Below the pieces are notes generated by a model. That model was not told where the DNA came from and searched no databases. It was given only the letters and a program-made list of their open reading frames with translations. 64,000 nucleotides of DNA, taken from contig NZ_CP111043.1 of the NCBI RefSeq assembly GCF_026250525.1, positions 1,911,421 through 1,975,420 of the forward strand, written 5' to 3'. The position numbers were made by a program, and so were the translations under genes. The stretch comes from Chondrinema litorale (GTDB lineage: Bacteria > Bacteroidota > Bacteroidia > Cytophagales > Flammeovirgaceae). Shown piece after piece: positions 45,894 through 54,724 of this stretch; positions within the stretch are counted from its first letter, which is position 1; the number at the start of each line of letters is the position of its first letter.

Positions 45894-48800
45894 TTGCACG
45901 AAGCCCTCAAGATATATCAGAAGAGACTTACCAACCTGACATCTAAAAACAGGTCTTTGCTATTATTACGACTAAATAATAGTCAGTTTCTGGATATTCA
46001 TCAATGTAACTATCTCGATAATCAACCTTCTTTTAGCATTATAGAAAGTCTGATCGCCCAGAAAAAAGACATTGTACTTTGCAGCAATATTGATAGCAGA
46101 GATAAGGATGCGAATGCTGTTAGTGCCAATCTTCGAAAGGTTTCACGTACAGAGAAAATGATTTTTGAAGAGCGAGGAGCAAAAGATTTATATGTTGGTT
46201 ATCCTTTTGTACAAGGTAAAATGCTAGACGACAGCCCAATCCGTTGTCCGCTACTTTTTTTTCCAGTAAATCTAGAACTAAAACAAAACCAATGGGTGCT
46301 AAACCTACGCAAAGATGCGGGCATCACATTTAATAAAAGTCTGTTACTGGCATTCTCTCACTATAACAATATCAGCTTCGATGAGATTTTTATTGAACAC
46401 GATTTTAGTGAGTACTCTCTTGACAGCCAAGAATTTAGAACAGAGCTATATAAATTACTTAAAGAATCTCCTTTAGAGCTGCATTTTAACCAAAGTACTT
46501 TCGAAGATTTACTCCAAGATTTTAGGCAGTTTACTAAGAGTGATTTTCTGGAAAGCACAGAAACAGGCAAATTAAAAATGACTCAGGAAGCTGTTTTGGG
46601 AATTTTCCCACAGGCTGGCTCCTATCTAATGCCTGATTACGATTTTCTTCTTTCTAATGAGCGTGTTAAAGATTTAGAATCCTTTTTCGCTTCTGAATTA
46701 AGCGCAGAAGAAGATAACAGCAATAGCATTCAGCTAACGCATATCTCTAAAAATGCGCAGGAAGAAGAGTTATTTACACCTTATACAATAGATGCCTCTC
46801 AAGAAGAAGCTATAAAGTCGGTAAAAGGGGGCTCATCTTTAGTAATACAAGGCCCTCCGGGAAGTGGTAAATCTCAGCTCATTTGTAATTTAATAGTTGA
46901 CCATATCGCCAGAGGTAAAAATGTATTGTTGGTTTGCCAGAAGAAAGCTGCCCTAGATGTGGTTTACCAACGATTAGGAGAAAAATCTTTTGATGATTTT
47001 GTAGCCCTTGTACATGATTTTAAAAATGACAGAAAGGATATTTACGAAAACATCAACCGACAAATTGAATTTATAGACAAATTCAAAAGAGAAAATAATA
47101 GCCTAGATGCTATCTATTTAGAACGAAAGTTTCTGCAAACTAGTCGGGAAATAGATCAGCTTACAGATGAATTAAAAGAATTTAAAAAAGCACTTTACGA
47201 TACCAGCGAATGTGGCATTTCGGTAAAAGAACTTTACTTAACTAGCGATATTGATCTGGAAGGAATAAACCTTAGAAGGGAGTACAACTTTTTTAAATTC
47301 GATAACCACAACGAGATACTCAGAAAGTTAGACACCTACATTCGCTACCATGCGAGATTAGATACAGCAGCACACCTTTGGTACGATCGGGTTTCTTTTG
47401 CCAATTTTAATATTGGCGACCTACAACAGATTGAAGATACACTTAAAGAACTCAGCCCATATTTAGAAGAGGTTAGCGGAAAGGTAAAAGACATTATAGG
47501 TATTGAGATTTCTTTTGATGATTTTGAATGGATTTACGACAGGCAAGAAGACTTTTTAGCATTACTCGATCTTATAGCCGATGAAAAAACATATCGCTAT
47601 TTTAAAAATGATCTGAAGTATAGTAAAACAGATTATTTGTGGTTAGCCAACAGAAAGAAGAATACACTAAGTGCTTTCGGAAAAGAAGGAGTTGAATCTA
47701 CGCTCAAAAAAGAGGAACTAAGAGAGGCACAGGAAAAACTACATCAAGCTCAACTTGCCAGAACAAATTGGTATAAAAAACTGCTGTATTATCTTTTCTC
47801 TAAAGACAAACCTTTTGTTGATAAGTTAATCGCTGATAATAACCTGCAAGACGAGCCTAATCCGCTACAATATTTAATGATGCGGATTGATAACAGAATG
47901 AATCTCGAACACCAGATGTCGCTGTTAGCTGAACAAGAATGGCTAATCGAACTACCAGAAAACAGAGATTTGTTCGAACTAAAAGACTGGTTCGATCTCC
48001 ATTTAAAAGCAGTTGATGGTAAAAGGATTTACACATCTCTCAGAAATGGAATTAAATACCTTGAAATTGAGCAGTTCAGTTACGATGAGTTATATAAGAA
48101 AATCAACTCATTACTCAACATTGTAAAAGAAGTAAAAGCCAAAAAAGCTGTCTGGAATCAGTTTTTAACTACCCGACAAATAAATATGGTGCTAAATGGC
48201 TCACTTGATGTTGATAAGTTGATAACTGAGTTGAAAGAAGATTTTGATGTACTTTGTGAATACGATCAGTTAAAAGCATCTCTCAACGAACATGAGAATA
48301 ATATTCTCAAAAATTTCGAAGAGAAATTTGAAGCACTTAACCCTGAAATCGTTCAGCTTTTTGATAACAGCTTGCGAATCGCATGGATCAATCACATAGA
48401 AACCAAGTATCCCATATTAAGATCGGTTACTTCGGAGAAAATGTTGACGATGGAAAGCCGCTTACAAGATGCTGTTACTGAAAAGCAAGAAATTGCTAAA
48501 GACATTGCATTACTTAAAGCCAGAGAAAGAACCTATGCCGAAGTTGAATACAACCGCTTAAATAACCTGGTTACTTACAGAGACTTAAAACATCAGGTTA
48601 GTAAAAAAAGAAGTATCTGGCCAGTAAGAAAACTAATTCAAAACTTTTCGCATGAGTTGCTAAATCTAGTTCCCTGCTGGATGGGCTCTCCCGAATCGGT
48701 TTCTGCCATTTTCCCAATGGAAGAGTTTTTTGATCTTATCATCTTCGATGAGGCATCACAGTGTTTTGCTGAAAAGGGAATTCCTGCCATGTATCGTGGC

Positions 48801-49877
48801 AAACAAGTAGTAATTACTGGCGATGATCAACAACTTGCTCCTTATGATCTATACCACCCACGTTGGGAAGAAGACATGGAAGGTGAAACAGCACTAGAAG
48901 TAGTTTCGCTACTGGATTTAGGAAAACAATTTGTGCCAGAAGTTTCACTAAAAGGGCATTATAGAAGTAAATCGCTCGAACTGATTGATTTTTCAAATAC
49001 CAATTTCTATAAAAATCAACTTCAGTTAATTCCTCATTTCGAAGATTATACTAGTGAAACTCCATCAATAGAGTATATTAAAGTAGATGGTGTATGGGAG
49101 AAAAACGCTAACCAACAAGAAGCCCAAGAAGTAGTTCAATTACTAGAAAAACTAGTAAATGAAGGAGAAACGAGTATCGGTATTATCACTTTTAACTTTA
49201 AGCAACAAGAAGTAATACAAGACTTATTAGAAGAAGCTTCTTTTCCCTTACCTCGCGATTTCTTTATTAAGAATATTGAAAATGTACAGGGTGATGAACG
49301 AGATAACATTATCTTTTCGGTAGCCTATGCCCTATCTCCTAAAGGGAAAATGACATCGCAGTTTGGTTCACTCAGCCAGATAAAAGGAGAAAACCGCCTA
49401 AATGTAGCCGTAACCAGAGCTCGTAAGAAAATTTATTTGGTAAGTAGTATTTATCCTCAGCAACTTCAAGTAGAAAACGCCAAAAATATTGGTCCCAAAC
49501 TACTGAGAGACTATTTACAATATGCTTTAGAAGTTTCTTCTGGCAAATACAGAAGTATAATTCAAACAGAAGAAAGGCAAAATAAAAGTTGGTATTTGAG
49601 ATCACTCATCAAAGACAAACTTCCTGTAAATGATGGAATAAGTCTTCAAGCTAATTTACCTTTTGCAGATTTGAGTGTGAATAATGAGCACTCAATGAAG
49701 TTACTTTTAACAGACGACCAGCTTTATTACCAAAGTATATCGCCAAAAGAAATTCACGCCTATTATCCAGAACTTCTCCGCACTAAGGGATGGAGTTTCC
49801 AAAGGTTTTATAGTAGAAACTATTGGAAAAAGAAAGATCACTTCATCAACGATTACCAAAAATTCATCAATTTATAA
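45894..49877 (+). CDS. DUF4011-type superfamily 1 helicase with divergent Vsr-like C-terminal domain
   Basis: 1327 residues from a TTG start. N-terminus YQKRLTNLTSKNRSLLLLRL resembles the DUF4011 start. Walker A IQGPPGSGKSQLIC (about residue 320) and DEASQ Walker B (LIIFDEASQCFAEKG, about 950) flank a long coiled-coil region (about 430-860). Helicase motifs GDDQQLAPYD, LKGHYRSKSLELIDFSN, NVQGDERDNIIFS and NRLNVAVTRARKKIYL are intact. This is an UPF1-like SF1B helicase. The last about 110 residues (SWYLRSLIKDKL..GWSFQRFYSRNYWK) have the shape of the MTES_1575/Vsr-type nuclease, but the acidic strand reads LLTDDQLYYQ rather than IECDG. Defence or repair role is inference. Confidence 0.8.
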   Translation: MHEALKIYQKRLTNLTSKNRSLLLLRLNNSQFLDIHQCNYLDNQPSFSIIESLIAQKKDIVLCSNIDSRDKDANAVSANLRKVSRTEKMIFEERGAKDLYVGYPFVQGKMLDDSPIRCPLLFFPVNLELKQNQWVLNLRKDAGITFNKSLLLAFSHYNNISFDEIFIEHDFSEYSLDSQEFRTELYKLLKESPLELHFNQSTFEDLLQDFRQFTKSDFLESTETGKLKMTQEAVLGIFPQAGSYLMPDYDFLLSNERVKDLESFFASELSAEEDNSNSIQLTHISKNAQEEELFTPYTIDASQEEAIKSVKGGSSLVIQGPPGSGKSQLICNLIVDHIARGKNVLLVCQKKAALDVVYQRLGEKSFDDFVALVHDFKNDRKDIYENINRQIEFIDKFKRENNSLDAIYLERKFLQTSREIDQLTDELKEFKKALYDTSECGISVKELYLTSDIDLEGINLRREYNFFKFDNHNEILRKLDTYIRYHARLDTAAHLWYDRVSFANFNIGDLQQIEDTLKELSPYLEEVSGKVKDIIGIEISFDDFEWIYDRQEDFLALLDLIADEKTYRYFKNDLKYSKTDYLWLANRKKNTLSAFGKEGVESTLKKEELREAQEKLHQAQLARTNWYKKLLYYLFSKDKPFVDKLIADNNLQDEPNPLQYLMMRIDNRMNLEHQMSLLAEQEWLIELPENRDLFELKDWFDLHLKAVDGKRIYTSLRNGIKYLEIEQFSYDELYKKINSLLNIVKEVKAKKAVWNQFLTTRQINMVLNGSLDVDKLITELKEDFDVLCEYDQLKASLNEHENNILKNFEEKFEALNPEIVQLFDNSLRIAWINHIETKYPILRSVTSEKMLTMESRLQDAVTEKQEIAKDIALLKARERTYAEVEYNRLNNLVTYRDLKHQVSKKRSIWPVRKLIQNFSHELLNLVPCWMGSPESVSAIFPMEEFFDLIIFDEASQCFAEKGIPAMYRGKQVVITGDDQQLAPYDLYHPRWEEDMEGETALEVVSLLDLGKQFVPEVSLKGHYRSKSLELIDFSNTNFYKNQLQLIPHFEDYTSETPSIEYIKVDGVWEKNANQQEAQEVVQLLEKLVNEGETSIGIITFNFKQQEVIQDLLEEASFPLPRDFFIKNIENVQGDERDNIIFSVAYALSPKGKMTSQFGSLSQIKGENRLNVAVTRARKKIYLVSSIYPQQLQVENAKNIGPKLLRDYLQYALEVSSGKYRSIIQTEERQNKSWYLRSLIKDKLPVNDGISLQANLPFADLSVNNEHSMKLLLTDDQLYYQSISPKEIHAYYPELLRTKGWSFQRFYSRNYWKKKDHFINDYQKFINL

Positions 49878-50268
49878 GCAAAGCTCACTTAGCATTCTTT
49901 ACTATATTTCTATAAAAGCAACGTGTAACTAATAAACCTTGCAGTGTAAGTTTTTGCATTGCACCCTCTCAAATTACACAGTCTAAGTCTCAATTGTGGA
50001 AAAAATTTCCCAAAATAGGATGATTTATATTAGATACATCTATTAGCCCTTTCTGATTAAAATTATATAATCAACTGATTATAAGCAATTTACATCTCGG
50101 TTAATTTTTGTTCACAGCTCCATTTTAAAGCTAGGCACTTATTTTTCTTTATATCAAGCAACAATGTAAGATAAATTTAACTACGAAACTATTAGCGCTT
50201 AAAAGCTGAGGTATGTAGGAATAGATTACATTTTTAACTGAAACTATTAACCTTAAAGCTTTTGCACC
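49878..50268. other. Intergenic region between helicase and SUMF1-like genes (391 bp)
   Basis: AT-rich with no ORF I can support. A possible hairpin pairs TGCAGTG with CATTGCA around 49940-49965 (one G-T wobble). A TACATTTTT just before the next gene (about 50228-50236) is a weak -7-like element. Nothing else seen. Confidence 0.35.
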
Positions 50269-51084
50269 ATGCTAAAACGCTTAACGATATTAACCTTATT
50301 TATTTGGATGACCGTTTCTCAGGTCGTAATGGGCCAGGGGAACCGGTCTTCTTTTGAAAAAACAGAAGATGTATCCGGAGAACAAATGCTAAGTAGTAGT
50401 ACTAAAAGCCTCTATAACGATCCAACAGTAAAAGACCCTAACGAGCCAGAAAAAATAAATAGCAATCACGCTTCTTTAAAAAGTATGCCCGAAATGATTA
50501 GAATCAACATGGGCAAAAATGGGAAAGATGAGTTTTTGATTGCTCGTACTGAAGTTACAGTGAGACAATTTAAATTGTTTTGCGAAGAGACTGGTAAATC
50601 TATGCCATCTAGAATGCCAAATTGGGGGTGGAACGAAAACCACCCAATTGTATATGTAACTTGGAAAGATGCCAATGAATATTGCATGTGGTTATCTAAA
50701 AAAACGGGATTAAACTATAGACTGCCAACTGTACAAGAGTGGGAGACTGCTGCAAAAGGTGGTGCTAAAAGTCTTGGTTACACTTACAGCGGATACGACG
50801 ACCCTAGAATGGTGTCTTGGTATTGGGGAGATGATGATGATGTAAACAGTACCCAAACAGTTGCTACCAAAAAACCAAATGAAATTGGCTTGTACGACAT
50901 GAGTGGTAATGCTTGGGAATGGTGTAGCAATCCTAAGGATAAAGATGGAAACATTAATACAAAATATTTAAAAGGCGGAAGCTGGAACAGACATAAATCA
51001 ACCTTAGAAATTGATTATACAGAAGAAGTTCCATCAAACTATTTCAATTTTGATCTTGGTTTTAGACCAGTTGCAGAACTATAA
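50269..51084 (+). CDS. Formylglycine-generating enzyme-like (SUMF1/EgtB/PvdO) exported protein
   Basis: 271 residues with a signal peptide (LTILTLFIWMTVSQVVMGQ). The FGE-sulfatase fold is marked by IARTEVTVRQFKLFCEETG, HPIVYVTWKDANEYCMWLSKKTG, YRLPTVQEWETAAKGG, GLYDMSGNAWEWC and KGGSWNR..LGFRPV. In Bacteroidota, GldJ/GldK gliding and type IX secretion lipoproteins share this fold, but this one is shorter and has no lipobox cysteine. The family has many non-catalytic members, and the copper-binding cysteine pair of true FGE is not obvious. Lone gene with its own upstream region. Confidence 0.85.
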   Translation: MLKRLTILTLFIWMTVSQVVMGQGNRSSFEKTEDVSGEQMLSSSTKSLYNDPTVKDPNEPEKINSNHASLKSMPEMIRINMGKNGKDEFLIARTEVTVRQFKLFCEETGKSMPSRMPNWGWNENHPIVYVTWKDANEYCMWLSKKTGLNYRLPTVQEWETAAKGGAKSLGYTYSGYDDPRMVSWYWGDDDDVNSTQTVATKKPNEIGLYDMSGNAWEWCSNPKDKDGNINTKYLKGGSWNRHKSTLEIDYTEEVPSNYFNFDLGFRPVAEL

Positions 51085-51126
51085 TTTGCTTCACATTAAT
51101 AAAAAAATAAATATCAGGTAACTCTC

Positions 51127-51157
51127 ATTGAGCTTAACATTAAGCTGACTATTTTTG
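51127..51157 (+). promoter_or_regulatory. Bacteroidota-type promoter for hisC
   Basis: ATTG (51127-51130), 19 nt, then TATTTTTG (51150-51157), a full match of the -7 element with good spacing. The ATG at 51186 lies about 22 bp downstream of the expected start site. Confidence 0.6.
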
Positions 51158-51185
51158 CAGAATATCCCATTCTGAATTAATAGTG

Positions 51186-52286
51186 ATGATAGAGTTACCT
51201 GAAAACATTGCAGCATTAGAAAGTTACAAGCCCGGAAAAGCAGTAGATAACGTTTTCGAAGGAAAAGATTTTAAGCAAACTGCCATTTTAAGCAGCAATG
51301 AAAATAATTTGGGAACATCTCCCAAAGCAATTGCAGCCATGCAAAATGTCTTGAGCAATTCTTTTGTTTATCCTGATCCAAGCGGGATGAAGCTCAGAAC
51401 TAAACTGGCAAAAAAACACAATACTGAAATCAATCGAATTATTATTGGAGATGGCTCTGATGGCATCTTATCAGTAATATTTAAGGCCTTTTTTAAGCCC
51501 GGCAACGAGCTAGTATCTTCAAAAGGTTCTTTTGTTGCAGTAAATGTAATGACCAAACTCAACAATATTCCTTACATACAAGCGCCTTTAACTGCTGAAT
51601 ATGCTTTTGATTTAGATACAATTTATAAACTCATAGGTCCCAAAACTAAAGCTGTTTATCTCTGTAATCCAAACAACCCAACAGGGGCGATGATTGGCAG
51701 AGAAGAGTTAATGAATTTCGTCAATAAAATTCCAGCAAATATCTTAATTATTATTGATGAAGCTTATGCTGAATTTGCTACAGAACTAGCTGATGATTAC
51801 CCTGACACGACTGAGATTAATTTACCTAATGTACTCACGCTGAGAACTTTCTCTAAAGCTTTTGGACTGGCAGGTGTAAGACTTGGCTATGGAATCGGTA
51901 GTACTTTCATTATTGAAACATTAATGAAGGTAAAACTTACTTTTACTCCTTCTAGCATTGCACAAGCAGCTGGTATGGGTGCACTAGAAGATACTGAGTT
52001 TATGAATAAAACTGTATCTACAAATAATGAAGGAATTGAACATTACTACAAAGCTTTTGACAGATTACAATTGAAATATGTAAAGTCTTATGGCAACTTT
52101 GTAATGATAGATTTTGGTACAGAAGAAAAAGCATTAAAAGTATTCCAAGGCTTATTAGACAGAGGGGTGTTTGTACGTCTACTCAGGTTTTTTCAATTGC
52201 CACATTGTATTAGAATTACTGTGGGCTTACCAGACGAATGTAAATTACTTGTTGAAAAACTGGCAGAAGTTCTTAAAACTTTATAA
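51186..52286 (+). CDS. hisC: Histidinol-phosphate aminotransferase-like, PLP-dependent
   Basis: A GTG (51183) immediately precedes the ATG; the ATG is preferred, giving 366 residues. The fold type I aminotransferase motifs are SSNENNLGTSPKAIAAM, IIGDGSDGILSVIFKAF, YLCNPNNPTGAMI, IIIDEAYAEF and the PLP lysine in TLRTFSKAFGLAGVRLGYG; the C-terminal RITVGLPDE carries the carboxylate-binding arginine. It should convert histidinol phosphate and 2-oxoglutarate, but as a lone copy outside a his operon it could be an aromatic or other aminotransferase of the same subfamily. Confidence 0.85.
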   Translation: MIELPENIAALESYKPGKAVDNVFEGKDFKQTAILSSNENNLGTSPKAIAAMQNVLSNSFVYPDPSGMKLRTKLAKKHNTEINRIIIGDGSDGILSVIFKAFFKPGNELVSSKGSFVAVNVMTKLNNIPYIQAPLTAEYAFDLDTIYKLIGPKTKAVYLCNPNNPTGAMIGREELMNFVNKIPANILIIIDEAYAEFATELADDYPDTTEINLPNVLTLRTFSKAFGLAGVRLGYGIGSTFIIETLMKVKLTFTPSSIAQAAGMGALEDTEFMNKTVSTNNEGIEHYYKAFDRLQLKYVKSYGNFVMIDFGTEEKALKVFQGLLDRGVFVRLLRFFQLPHCIRITVGLPDECKLLVEKLAEVLKTL

Positions 52287-52319
52287 ACCTCAATCATTTT
52301 TTCAAGATCAATTAATTGA

Positions 52320-52360
52320 TTATCAGATAATTATAAAGATAACTTATGATTATCTGATAA
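52320..52360. terminator. Inverted repeat between convergent hisC and MpaB-like genes
   Basis: TTATCAGATAAT (52320-52331) and ATTATCTGATAA (52349-52360) are 12-bp perfect inverted arms around a 17-nt loop. Each arm is itself a TTATC-N-GATAA palindrome. It may be a weak bidirectional terminator or a protein site. Confidence 0.4.
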
Positions 52361-52361
52361 C

Positions 52362-53432
52362 TCAATCAAAACCAAGTTTCTCAGGAAAGGTAAATTGAGG
52401 TTGTTTCTTTTCTAACTCTGTTTTATCAAATTTTCTACCGGCTGATTTATTCAGGATAAGGCTTGTATATTGCCCTAGGGTATTATTAAGCTTTTGTAGC
52501 TTCACCAAATTACTTGTCCAATTAGCTTGTGGCAACTCGAGCATATTTGCAATATCATCCCCCATTAAATAGCGCATATATGATGTTAAATAGCCATTTG
52601 GGAGCTTAACAGGTAAATCTTTATAACTTTCTAGCAATGCTTTTGTAAGCAACTTACCTTCGGCGGAGGGTTTCATATGTCGCCTTTCAATTAATTGGGC
52701 AAGATCATATGCAGCTTTTAAATTTTGAGGAATTAGTTTTTCATCTAGTCCCAACATAAATCCTATTACATTCCAGATATGCATAAAAGCATCTGCATTT
52801 TCAGTAGAAATTACTCTGCCTGACTTACGCAAGCCTCTCAAAATAATAAAAGAGAAGGCAAGGTTAGTCCCGGCCATATCTTCTTGATTTACAGGCAAGC
52901 CCCACTCCATTTTCCATTTTCCCGATTTTAAAATATGGTATCGAATAGATGCATGTATAAGCCTTACTTTTTGGATACTTGTAACAGCTTTCCCACTCAA
53001 CTCAAACATATTTGGAGAAAGTACATCCAACACAAACTGCCCAGTCTCTGCTAATCGGTTTTGTGTGTCTTTTTTAATCCTCTCAGAAAATGCCAGCACT
53101 TTTGCTCCATCTGCCGCCGCATAGCAATATGGTAAAGATAAACTACCCAGTAAACCCATTATATCACCAGAATATTCTGAGAAAAACATGTTGGCTTTTT
53201 TCATTTTTCTTGAGTCAGCCCAAGCAGGTAGCTCTTGCGATACACTAAAAAATCTACTTAGCTGCTCTTTTGTATTTTCCTGTATCGCATCATTCTCTCT
53301 CCAATTATTATTAAAAATATCTTTAAAACTAATTGGTACTTCACCCTCAAATAAGCCTTTAATTGCATTATCTGCCAGTTCATCACCAACAAGGCGCATA
53401 TCATTTAAAAGATTCTCAGCAAATCGTTGCAT
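52362..53432 (-). CDS. MpaB/latex-clearing-protein-like oxygenase (DUF2236)
   Basis: 356 residues, no signal peptide. The globin-like helical fold is suggested by PAWADSRKMKKANMFFSEYSGDIMGLLGSLSLPYCYAAADGAKVL, followed by the family motif SIQKVRLIHASIRYHIL (about residues 150-167), where Lcp-type proteins hold haem-pocket residues. DMAGTNLAFSFIILRGLRKSG and IWNVIGFMLGLDEKLIP also fit DUF2236. Lcp cleaves rubber oxidatively and relatives (MpaB) cleave side chains of other substrates; the substrate here cannot be named. Convergent with hisC. Confidence 0.78.
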   Translation of the reverse strand: MQRFAENLLNDMRLVGDELADNAIKGLFEGEVPISFKDIFNNNWRENDAIQENTKEQLSRFFSVSQELPAWADSRKMKKANMFFSEYSGDIMGLLGSLSLPYCYAAADGAKVLAFSERIKKDTQNRLAETGQFVLDVLSPNMFELSGKAVTSIQKVRLIHASIRYHILKSGKWKMEWGLPVNQEDMAGTNLAFSFIILRGLRKSGRVISTENADAFMHIWNVIGFMLGLDEKLIPQNLKAAYDLAQLIERRHMKPSAEGKLLTKALLESYKDLPVKLPNGYLTSYMRYLMGDDIANMLELPQANWTSNLVKLQKLNNTLGQYTSLILNKSAGRKFDKTELEKKQPQFTFPEKLGFD

Positions 53433-53676
53433 AATCCATCTAAATTGTTTTTTTGAGAAACCTTTGTGTAATGTGAATGTTCTTTTTTCAAAGAATTATC
53501 ATTAAATAATATGTAAGTTATTTACCCTTAACAATTGAAATACTGTAAAAATCAATTTGAATAGCTACAATAGAAACTGAAACTATCTATAGTATCTTAA
53601 TATTAATTTTTCTTTACAGTTAATTAGCGGTTTTGGGAAAATAATTTGGCTAATTTGCAGGAATATTCTAAAAGTT

Positions 53677-54582
53677 ATGAATAAAAGAAAACCTACAAGT
53701 TTCAGAAAGGGGAAAAATGCGGATAATAAACCTGCTTTTGAAAAAAAAGGCAAGTCAAAACCTGTATTTAAAAAGAAAAACGAGAAGTTTTCCAAGCCCA
53801 AGCCACCTGAATATGGCGAAAGATATGTTAAGGCAATAAAGAAGGAAGAAGAGGAAAAAGGAAGTGATCAAATTCGCCTTAATAGATACATTGCAAACTC
53901 AGGAGTGTGTTCGAGAAGAGATGCTGACCAATTGATAACCGATGGAAAAATCACGGTTAATGGTAAGGTAGTTAAAGAAATGGGATACAAGGTATCTACT
54001 ACTGATACAGTTAAATACCAAGGTAAACTCCTAAAAAGAGAGAGCTTTGTATACGTGTTACTAAATAAACCAAAAGGTTTTATTACCACCATGTCTGACG
54101 AAAAAGGCAGACGAACTATTATGGATTTGGTTAGTAACGCTTGTGAAGAAAGAATTTATCCTGTAGGTAGACTCGATAAAGAAACTACGGGATTAATTAT
54201 GTTGACTAATGACGGTGATCTGGCAAAAAAGCTTTCGCACCCTTCTGGTAAAACCCAAAAAATTTACCACGTAGAACTAGATAAACCGATCTCTAATACA
54301 GATTACGATACCATAGTACACAGAGAATTTGAATTGGAAGATGGACCAGTAGATTTGGATGGGATTAATATTATTTCTGACGACAGAAAAAAACTTGGTG
54401 TAGAGTTGCATTCTGGTAGAAATAGAATTGTAAGAAGAATGTTTGCCCACTTCAAATATGAAGTTGTTAAACTAGACAGAACTGTTTTTGCAGGTCTTAC
54501 CAAATTGGATTTACCGCGTGGAAATTGGAGATATCTTTCTGAAAAAGAAGTAATAAGACTCAAACATTTTCAAAGAGTATAA
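53677..54582 (+). CDS. 23S rRNA pseudouridine synthase, RluB/RsuA family
   Basis: 301 residues. A basic lysine-rich extension of about 65 residues (KRKPTSFRKGKNADNKPAFEK region) is typical of Bacteroidota. Then an S4 RNA-binding domain (IRLNRYIANSGVCSRRDADQLITDGKITVNG) and the pseudouridine synthase core: KPKGFITT, the catalytic aspartate in YPVGRLDKETTGLIMLTNDGDLA, and the C-terminal HSGRNRIVRRMFAHF. It modifies uridines of 23S rRNA helix regions. RluB versus RluF assignment is not decided. A hairpin follows, then metG. Confidence 0.92.
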   Translation: MNKRKPTSFRKGKNADNKPAFEKKGKSKPVFKKKNEKFSKPKPPEYGERYVKAIKKEEEEKGSDQIRLNRYIANSGVCSRRDADQLITDGKITVNGKVVKEMGYKVSTTDTVKYQGKLLKRESFVYVLLNKPKGFITTMSDEKGRRTIMDLVSNACEERIYPVGRLDKETTGLIMLTNDGDLAKKLSHPSGKTQKIYHVELDKPISNTDYDTIVHREFELEDGPVDLDGINIISDDRKKLGVELHSGRNRIVRRMFAHFKYEVVKLDRTVFAGLTKLDLPRGNWRYLSEKEVIRLKHFQRV

Positions 54583-54612
54583 TTTTTATACCCTTAATTG
54601 ATTAAATAATGC

Positions 54613-54651
54613 AAAAATGCATGTATGTTTTTTTAAAGATTATGCATTTTT
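54613..54651 (+). terminator. Candidate terminator after the pseudouridine synthase gene
   Basis: AAAAATGCAT (54613-54622) pairs with ATGCATTTTT (54642-54651) over a 19-nt loop that itself contains a T7 run; a smaller TGCA hairpin competes at 54609-54622. Moderate support. Confidence 0.35.
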
Positions 54652-54685
54652 CTCTTAATTAGATTAAGGCTTAAAATTATCTTTT

Positions 54686-54693
54686 TAATTTTG
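54686..54693 (+). promoter_or_regulatory. Candidate -7 element for metG
   Basis: TAATTTTG matches TAnnTTTG and lies 31 bp before the metG ATG. The upstream TTTG partner is weak. Confidence 0.45.
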
Positions 54694-54724
54694 CAAAAAT
54701 TTTATAAGCAATAAGCTCATTCTG

